NCBI GenBank assembly: GCA_948567375.1
Contig: OX419760.1
Span: 64,471,398-64,535,397, forward strand
Length of the DNA stretch: 64,000 nucleotides
Source of the DNA: Lunularia cruciata
Lineage: Eukaryota; Streptophyta; Marchantiopsida; Lunulariales; Lunulariaceae
Direction of reading: 5' to 3'
Position 1 is the first letter of the stretch. The number at the start of each line of letters is the position of its first letter. Of this stretch, positions 53,671 to 64,000 are shown one piece after another. Below the pieces are notes generated by a model. It had not been told where the DNA came from and did not search any database. It saw only the letters and a list, made by a program, of their open reading frames with translations. The position numbers were made by a program, and so were the translations under genes.

Positions 53671-54777
53671 TGTAACAATATGGAGTTTACATACGAGTTA
53701 ATCAAGACTTATGAAGTAGAAAATAAGCCAAGAATTATAAGAGCATCTAGGAAGCTTATTGGTACCTTCCAAATATTGGGTAACATGTATGCCAAGTGGT
53801 GACTTCTAGGAGGAAATTTTTTAGGAAGTTTATCGATTAGCTTAGCTTGCATGCCTAGTTAGCAACTTCTGGAAAGAAGCTTCTTGGTTAACTTACCTTG
53901 CACTCTAAGAAGGTGGCTTTTAGGAAGCTTCTTGAGAAGCTTTTCATGAGTTTTGAATGTTTGCCATAAATAATAAAGCCCAAGCTCATGCTAAGCATTC
54001 ACAATTTCACTCATTCAATAATCCCAATGTAATCTTTCATCTTGATCTTCCATTCTTCTATTTCTCTCCATGGTCTTTTACAACTAGCTAGGGAGAGAAG
54101 ACACATTTGAGAGAAATGAGGAAGATAAAAAGAGGAAGGATGTTTTTTCAAAGAGGAAAAATAGAGAGGAGAAATTCAAATTCAATAAAAAATATGAAGA
54201 GGGAAATAAGGAGAAAAAATTCAAAATTGAGAGAAAATAGAAGAGGAAACACATAAGAATGACATTTTTTAAAGAGAGGAAGGAAGGAGAGAGGTCAAGA
54301 AGGATATTTAGCAAAAAGAGGAAAAAAGGAGGATAAGAGTTAGAAAGCCATTTTCAAAACCATGCATCCATGCTTGTAAACCATGATCAATTTGCACAAA
54401 GAAGAGAGGAGAGAGGACGGGGTGAGGGATTTGGAACAAGAGTTATAACAATATAGAGTTTACACACAAGTTAGTTGACTAAAAAAAGTAGCAAATAGGC
54501 CAAATTAGCCAAGAATTATAAAAGTATTCTAAAAGCATCTAGGAATGGGTAATGTGCATGCCACGTGGTGATTTCTAGGAGGAAGCTTCTTGAGAAGCTT
54601 CACAACTTTCTTAGTTTGCATGCAAAGTATGTGGCTTCTCAAGAGCCTTGTATGTTCCCTATAAATACCAAAGTTCAAGCTCATGCTAGGCATTTGGAGT
54701 TTCACTCATTCAAGAGTCCCCATATGATCTTTCATTCCAATCTTCCATTCTCCTAATTTTCTCCTTGTTCTTTTACA
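53671..54777 (+). mobile_element. short TRIM-like LTR element
   Basis: LTR-like repeats at 53671-54082 and 54444-54777 start TGTAACAATA / TATAACAATA and end TTTTACA, giving matching TGTAA...TTACA ends. Each has a TATA-like sequence (about 53968 and 54660). The internal part (54083-54443) is strongly purine-rich with no coding sequence. Total length is about 1.1 kb. The orientation is inferred from the TATA box and purine tract. Confidence 0.7.
54083..54360 (+). repeat. purine-rich internal domain
   Basis: Mostly GAGA/GGAA/AAGA runs on the plus strand for about 270 bp. Confidence 0.8.
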
Positions 54778-55974
54778 ATAACATGCATTTCAAGGAGGGA
54801 GTATGACGTGAAAGAATCAAGAAGAGAGAGACCAAAAGCATTTCACAAAGGCAAGGCAAGATGGAAATTGAGGAGTATCATAGAGAGGTTGAAAGTGATC
54901 ATATGGAAGAGATGCTCAAAGGACCATGGCTGATCAAGTTTTATACCATTGTTGATTCCAGGCCATACATGAAGTGGTGTTGGTTGGATAAAAATCAAAT
55001 CCAAGAAGTAGCAGAAGACATTTGGGAAATCAATTTGGGTGCACTTGGCTTGAAAATAACATTTGGTATTGAGTATACAAAACCTTATGTGAGTGATAAT
55101 CAAATTTTTCTCAAAAGATGTTTTGTTGGCTGTATAATTCTATATGCCAAATCCCAAAACTATGTTAAATCAAATTTGGAATACCTTGAATTTGATTGTC
55201 AAGTAGACAAGTTGCATGGTGGATAAACCCTAAACATGACTACCATGCAAACTAGTGTATGCCACACAAACCATGTTGTATAGTTTACACTGATATGTTT
55301 ATTAATTATTATAGTCCCATTTTCACCTTTGCAAAGTACTTAGCATGTGTACTAAGGAATATGATTCATAAAATTACTTTGGTATTCTTATATTCATAAG
55401 CAATCAATTAAGTCTTATATTTTGTAATCCCATGTGTTTATTGATTCATTCTATTCATTAATGTTGTTTAATAAAAAAAAATTGTTTGCTTTCTTTCCCA
55501 ATTTCCTCCAAGAAAAAAAATTGGGGAAAGAGAATGAACCAACAAGCTAGTAGCAAGTAGCCATAATGTAGCTATAGATCCGTGCAACATTAAACAAAAG
55601 AGACTCTTATTTGTACCAGGTGAATATCCTTGTACAACATCAAATAAAATCCCAAGAAAAACCAATACTTAGAGTGTGATTTGTATTTCCAACACAAAAT
55701 GTAAGTCTCATGTACACAATACTACAAAGAGCTACCCATGTAGTACAAGAATTTACATTAAGGATGCCAAGAAAGCTTGGCGTAAGAGAATATCATATTA
55801 CAACAATTGATCAATAGAGGGTATATTTGAGTTCTACATGAGTTCTCATGCTAAGTTAGAGCCATAGCAAGATTAAGATTATATATCTCATTGGCTGAAA
55901 AAGAGTCACCGCAATTAACTAGTTATTTTATCTTCAATAAATAGTTGATTCTAACACTAGTTATTGATAAGACA
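54778..55974. other. AT-rich stretch
   Basis: An open frame at 54861-55226 (121 codons) shows no domain I know and is not supported as a gene. Confidence 0.3.
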
Positions 55975-56810
55975 AAGGATGGGAAGATCCCATTGAGCAA
56001 AATAAAGAGAGCCTTTGACATAGGGGTAAAATGGGACCAAGCTCCATGAATTTTCCCTACAACACTTGAGATATTTAAAGTAGCTAAGTTGTATGGTTTA
56101 CAAATAAATCAAGTATCAAAAAAAGCATCATCTAGTGTGATTTTTCTCTTATGGATCATACCAATCAATGATTTTTGTAGAGTAAGGGACACTTAAAATA
56201 AAATATGTTGTCAAATATGAAAGTAAGAGCAATTTCATTGACATCTAGAATGATATGTATTGGTGTATTCTTTGAAAAATGTGTCAAATGCTATAACATC
56301 CATCATTTTATATAATTCCAATGCTAGAGGAAGAAAGAGATGACCTCATTGGATACCTTTATACTTGGAGATCTTGCATGCTATTACTTCATTCACCACT
56401 CATCCAAAAGGATGGGTGGTCATTCCTTCCAACACTACATGATGGTGAGTTTATAACAACAATATATAGTACATTTACCTTATCATCTTGAACCAAATAT
56501 AAGTTTACATTGATTTGTGTTGTCTACAAAACATACCAACAATCCCTCCAAGGTAAAGTATACACTCTTTCATGCCATAGCAAACACTATATCATTGAAA
56601 ATATCATGTGCAGCTATCCTTTGTCCTCCAAAACACATTGTCACATATGGACTTCTTCTGCATCTAGTATAGAATCAATGAGTAATGAAAATGTTGATAG
56701 GTGGACCAAACCTAGGCAAAACCTCATCGCAATCGCAGTAGAGAAAGTAATTAGTATGAATTGAATTGCCATAATGTTCAGTCGAGCTAGGATCAATCTA
56801 AAGAGTTCCT
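55975..56810 (-). mobile_element. LINE fragment, reverse orientation, endonuclease region to 3' end
   Basis: The reverse complement matches copy B from about 25260 to 26130: the F-C-L-G-L-V-H segment near 56715 and the tail with a decayed hairpin at 56033-56045. It is AT-shifted and 5'-truncated. Confidence 0.8.
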
Positions 56811-56884
56811 CATTATTCTTTCAATCAGTGGTATTCTTCCATATAAACCATAAAACTCACCTTTAGAGAAAATAACTCTACAAA

Positions 56885-57000
56885 ATAACAAGAAGGATGT
56901 GAAGACTCGTCAAGATAAGAGAAGACATAGATAAGACATAACACCAAGTACAATGGGGTTAAGCCCCGTAAGTATCCAATACACTCAAAACGGTTCTATT
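56885..57000 (-). mobile_element. LINE tail, reverse orientation, second copy
   Basis: The reverse complement of the last 100 bp of copy B, with the hairpin GGGGTTAAGCCCC at 56955-56967. Confidence 0.75.
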
Positions 57001-57980
57001 CAAATTAGAACAACAAATCATTTTCAAAGTCAAATCGTGAGTGGTTCAAATCATATCTTTTTTTAAATATAATAAAAGTGAATGTATACACTGGAATCTA
57101 TTGTACCTCTACTGCTGTCTAGAAGGTTGCGAAGGGTAGGTGATGTTCTGTATGTTTCCAATCATTAGGGCTTTCGGGTTAGTTTTCCTCGTCTTGGACC
57201 ACATTCTGACCTGCAGGTAAGAACAACACAAATGTTTCTCCAAGACCATTGCTCTTGTATGAGGTGTTCTTGCGATGAAGAGCACAGTAAGGAGCGCTGC
57301 GAGCGGGAAAGGAGCAAAAGCGGCTCCGTCTTCGTTTTGCCGCTCGCCGGAGTTTTCGTGTCGAAACACGGCAAGGCAGGCTATATCGCCTCTCAGGGTA
57401 TTCACGCGAACATTGAGATGCAATTTCTTTTGAGAGGCGTTTGAGATTGGCCTAGCGTTTGGGCAGAAACTCGAACTGTGGGAATCAGTCAGTTCGCTTC
57501 TTCACTCGGAAGTGCGTATTTGTATTTTTCTCCCTCCTGTTCCTTTCGCCAGCACATTTTTGCCTTCGAATTGTTATCTCATGATTCTTTGCTCTTTGTC
57601 TCACAGCGTTTTACGGTCAGTTATGTTGGTGTGGAGGAAGTAAAGAGGTCGAGGAATTGCTTGATCGGTGCTTGTTATTGATTTTTCCTTTCAGCTCGGA
57701 TATGTGCCTTTTTGTCGATGGCAATTCTAAATTTATGAAACACTTGTTAAATCCCTACATTTTGGAGATGTCAATCTGGAGCCTCTTCGGTCGGTATCGA
57801 AGTATATACCGTGTTTGTTATCATTATGCTGAATCTGGAGAGCTATCATTCCCCTCTTGAGTTTTCCTCTATTATTCTATGTTCTAATTGGGTTCCATTT
57901 CTGGGCTTAGGTCTGTGAGCCGTCGAAACAAAGCCATATTCTCTCGTGGAGTTACGAGTCCCATCTTCGAGAACTGTGCA
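57001..57980. other. upstream region of PRMT10
   Basis: Expected to hold the promoter and 5' untranslated region. Open frames at 57232-57444 and 57478-57681 have no recognisable domain. Confidence 0.35.
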
Positions 57981-61123
<3,143 letters not shown>

Positions 61124-62220
61124 TCGACTCAGGGACAGTTTACTAGGGATTCAGATCGACTCGTGCCTCTTAGAAGAGCAAATGGCCGGGTTATCACCAA
61201 AAGGATTAGTGACTATAGGAATATGAGAGTTACATCCGTGGAAGAGTCTGCAGGGAGCAGATTCTCAATTTTCTTGGTTACAGGAACCTTATATGGATAT
61301 TCTTTGGAGATCTTACAATCAAACACAACACGCCATGCCTTGTGTAATAGCGAGATCAATCGATCCGTTAAGACGAGATGTGAGCGGTATGTTCTTCTCG
61401 TCATGCGTAACGTAACGTGGCACATTAATCCTACTTGGCAAGTAATCTCTTTGACGACTAGACCATGTCCTTGTATTTCCTTACCTACGCGGTCGTCTTT
61501 GTTTATCGTGGCAATTCGGAAACCGACTGAATTTCTGTTATTGAGGGTCTTTGAATTGAGTCACTTCAATACTCTAGAGAACGATGCCTAGAATCTGTGA
61601 CACATAGAAATGTGTAATTTTGGGGCAAGTGGTCTGCTAAGGAAGAGAACAAAATGATCCATGTCCAGCTATGGGCGGAATGCATGTTGGATGGGTGGAA
61701 TTTTAAAAGTCGGAAACGGATTTTAAACAACAGTTTCGGATCGGAGTGCACAGCCCGAATCGAAGGAAATTAGGTTCAGTCTGAATTCTTCGTTCATGTT
61801 GAAATCTAATCAATTCAATTCGGACTTAATTCTCAACCCGATTTCAGGGCCAGACTGGGGCTTGCACGAAGGTTGTTAGATTGACTCAAGATGAACGGTA
61901 AATTCGGTCGGATTTGAGCCCAACTAGAAAGAGCTAATCAAACTTCCGAGCCAGAGTGTGTTTTGGGCCCGGTCCGAATTGAAGCGCGATGGACAAGAAG
62001 TTACAACTTTGACCCGGACGGGAAGTCAGACCAAAGAACCTAACTTTCCAAAGAAAGGGAAATTAGCCCGAAAGATGACCTTGGGATTTAGCGGAAAACA
62101 GCAGTTAGGAAGATCGGAAACTTTCTCTTTCTGGAAGTACTACGCTTAGTTTAAGCTGGAAAAAGATTGAGGTTTCTTGTGGACTACAAATGAGATCTTG
62201 CAAACAAGCTATTTACATTT
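61124..62220. other. intergenic stretch after PRMT10
   Basis: Includes the PRMT10 3' untranslated region. A CCTACGCGGT string at about 61482 recalls the LINE end sequence. No other gene seen. Confidence 0.35.
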
Positions 62221-62227
62221 TGGTTGA

Positions 62228-62302
62228 GAAAGGAGTGGCAAGAGGCTCTGAAAAAGATCCGAGAAAGGAGTGGCAAGAGGCTCTGAAAAAAATCAGAGAA
62301 AG
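62228..62302 (+). repeat. 35-bp tandem duplication
   Basis: The unit GAGAAAGGAGTGGCAAGAGG plus CTCTGAAAAA... occurs twice nearly perfectly. Confidence 0.85.
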
Positions 62303-62309
62303 GCAGACA

Positions 62310-62775
62310 AAGTTATCACCGAGCAATTGAGGAGCAAAAGTAGAATTATGGTGTTCAAAATAAGGTACTTATCACCTCAAACTTCATGAACTAAGGTTGT
62401 GGAAGAGTGTCTTGGTGATTTCCTTAAGAACAAAGATGGCTCAATTGAGAAAAAGGTGTTTTTGTGAAGGCAATGCTACTCCACCCAGTCAAAACCTTTG
62501 TGAGGGGATATATGGTTTGATAGGATTGAGCATCAATAGACAAAACTATCACCGAGCACTTGAGGAGAAAAAGTAGAATTATAGTGTTCAAAAGAAGGGT
62601 ATCTCTAGCCTTTTCACCTCAACTTTCAAGAACTAAGGTGGAGGATTAGTCTCTTGACTATTTTCTTAACAATATATATGACTCAATAGAGAAAAAGTTT
62701 GGTGCTACCAATTCTACTCCACCCAATCAAACCTTTGAGAGGGGATATATGCTTTGATAGGATTGAGCATCAACA
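62310..62775 (+). repeat. 235-bp subtelomeric tandem duplication
   Basis: 62310-62545 and 62546-62775 share blocks such as AGTAGAATTAT.GTGTTCAAAA, TCACCTCAA and TTTGATAGGATTGAGCATCA in the same order. Confidence 0.8.
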
Positions 62776-62879
62776 TAAATAGTTCTCCAGAGTACTTAAG
62801 AGTGGGATTGTTAATTTTAGGGATGAAAAGTTCTAATTGTTTCATGATCAAAGGTGATTTGTTTGAACCTAATATTTTG

Positions 62880-63490
62880 TAGAGGAATCTAGTGTTTAAT
62901 CTAGTGTAGAGGAATCTAATGAGTACACAAGAACTTCCAATAGAAACACAAGAGAAGAAACACAAGGCTTTAGCCCTCAATACTCTGATGCCCCAAAGCA
63001 CCACCTTGTCTTTATTATATCGCAACGAGTATCCTCTCAAAGGGAACTCCACCTTTGGATCAGATACATGGATTGTTGACATGTTAGTGAGCTCCACCTT
63101 TAGATTATTTGCATGGATGCATGACACGTCAATCTTTATCCTATTTGTTTGGTCAAACAAGTTTGACCAAACAAGTTTGACCAGAGAGAATCTTAAGGGA
63201 ATATTCTTACAAGAAGCTTAGAACAACATGGGTGAGGTATAGTTGGAAAGCTCTCAACAAGACTAACATAGGGGGCTATTTTCTCAAAGGAAGCAAGGGA
63301 ATCTTTCCAATTTTGAAGCCTAATTCATACGTTTAGATCTTCAAAATTGGCTCTAAAGTTTTGACCTCTACCCTATTAGTGGAAATATTCTTTTAGTGAC
63401 ACCTTTATATGATCTATATAGACAATTACTTATAACTTCCTTCAAGATATTACCAAACCAATTTCCACATGTAGATAATAAGGGTTGCTA
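62880..63490 (-). repeat. chromovirus LTR, reverse orientation
   Basis: The reverse complement follows 18144-18660, including AGCCAATTTT.AG, the doubled 45-bp unit (63040-63150) and the GGAGCAT end. No internal element sequence is visible to either side, so it may be a solo LTR. Confidence 0.75.
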
Positions 63491-63694
63491 ATGGCAGTGG
63501 CATGAAAAGTTTGTTTAAAAATGCAGCATTGTTCTAACAAGAGTAGTCATTTCAGAATACTTTTGCAATGAGGGTGGACTCACCTTAGTGGTTCAAGATA
63601 GGAATGAAAATAGATTTTTCAAGCATGAGAGTTTGACTCCCTTCTAGTGGCTAAAGTTCGGACTTGAACCCCCTTACTGGTTCAACTTAAGGAC

Positions 63695-64000
63695 TTAGGG
63701 TTTAAGGGTTAAGGGTTAAGGGTTTAAGGGCTAAGGGTTATAGGTTTTAGGGGTTTAGGGTTTGAGTCTAGCGTTTAGGGTTTACGGTCAAGGGTTTAGG
63801 GATAGGGTTTAGCGTTGGGTTTAGGGGTTTAGGGGTTTAGGGTTTAGGGTTTAGGGGTTTAGGGTTTAGTGTTGGGTTTAGGGTTTAGGGTTTAGGGTTT
63901 AGGTTTTGGGTTTAGGGTTTAGGGTTTAGGGTTTAGGGTTTAGGGTTTTAGGGTTTTAGGGTTTAGGGTGGGGTTTAGGGTTTAGGGTTTAGGGTTTAGG
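63695..64000 (+). repeat. telomere repeats (TTTAGGG)n
   Basis: The plant telomere unit runs to the right edge, G-rich strand 5' to 3' toward the edge, as expected at a right chromosome end. The proximal 150 bp mix TTAAGGG, TTTAAGGG, GCTAAGGG and longer variants; the distal part is mostly perfect TTTAGGG. Confidence 0.95.

Noticed and set aside
54861-55226. 121-codon hypothetical gene
   Set aside because: Open and acidic at the start, but no recognisable family; it lies amid decayed repeats.

Overview
The window is a streptophyte nuclear chromosome end. Evidence: TTTAGGG telomere repeats run off the right edge; host genes have many GT-AG introns; and there is a decayed nuclear copy of the plastid gene ndhB whose predicted N-terminus is close to the liverwort protein as I remember it. 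A bryophyte-grade plant or a streptophyte (charophyte) alga fits best; I cannot name the species. Three host genes are recognisable and look intact: UDP-sugar pyrophosphorylase (USP, + strand, 28.2-46.3 kb, 16 coding exons), ribosomal protein eS21 (RPS21, - strand, 49.7-50.2 kb, 3 exons) and the plant-type protein arginine methyltransferase PRMT10 (+ strand, 58.0-61.1 kb, 7 exons). A frameshifted LEA-like gene lies just upstream of USP.

The rest is mostly transposable elements. From 1 to about 6.6 kb is a Ty3/gypsy polyprotein in one uninterrupted frame: protease, a C5-cytosine DNA methyltransferase with motifs I to X, reverse transcriptase, RNase H, integrase, and a C-terminal PHD finger. 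It carries 13 in-frame stops and no frameshift. Each stop fits a C-to-T change of a Gln or Arg codon, so an element that encodes a DNA methyltransferase seems to have been disabled by deamination of methylated cytosine. From 6.66 to 12.8 kb is a second gypsy element with an unusually long 5' LTR (about 3.5 kb) that holds a coiled-coil reading frame, followed by gag and a deletion of pol. A plastid ndhB fragment follows at 12.9-13.2 kb. From 13.9 to 18.8 kb is a decayed chromovirus with a chromodomain. Two non-LTR retrotransposons with a zinc finger, RT and restriction-like endonuclease lie at 19.4-22.0 and 22.9-26.1 kb; the first is strongly CG-depleted relative to the second.

Within USP, an 8.8-kb intron contains a tandem Copia array (three LTRs; one nearly full and one internally deleted body), an LTR-end inverted repeat and a truncated LINE tail. 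An inverted copy of USP's first recognisable exon and adjoining intron lies 0.8-1.7 kb beyond the USP stop, so the whole gene sits between inverted repeats. From 51.7 to 57 kb the DNA is AT-rich, with small tandem duplications, a short TRIM-like LTR element and two LINE tails on the minus strand. After PRMT10 come subtelomeric tandem duplications, a minus-strand copy of the chromovirus LTR, and about 300 bp of telomere repeat that becomes more regular toward the end.

The host genes show no internal stops while neighbouring elements are full of TAG/TGA stops, which suggests that mutation pressure is focused on silenced repeats. All assignments are by eye from translated sequence; no database search was run.
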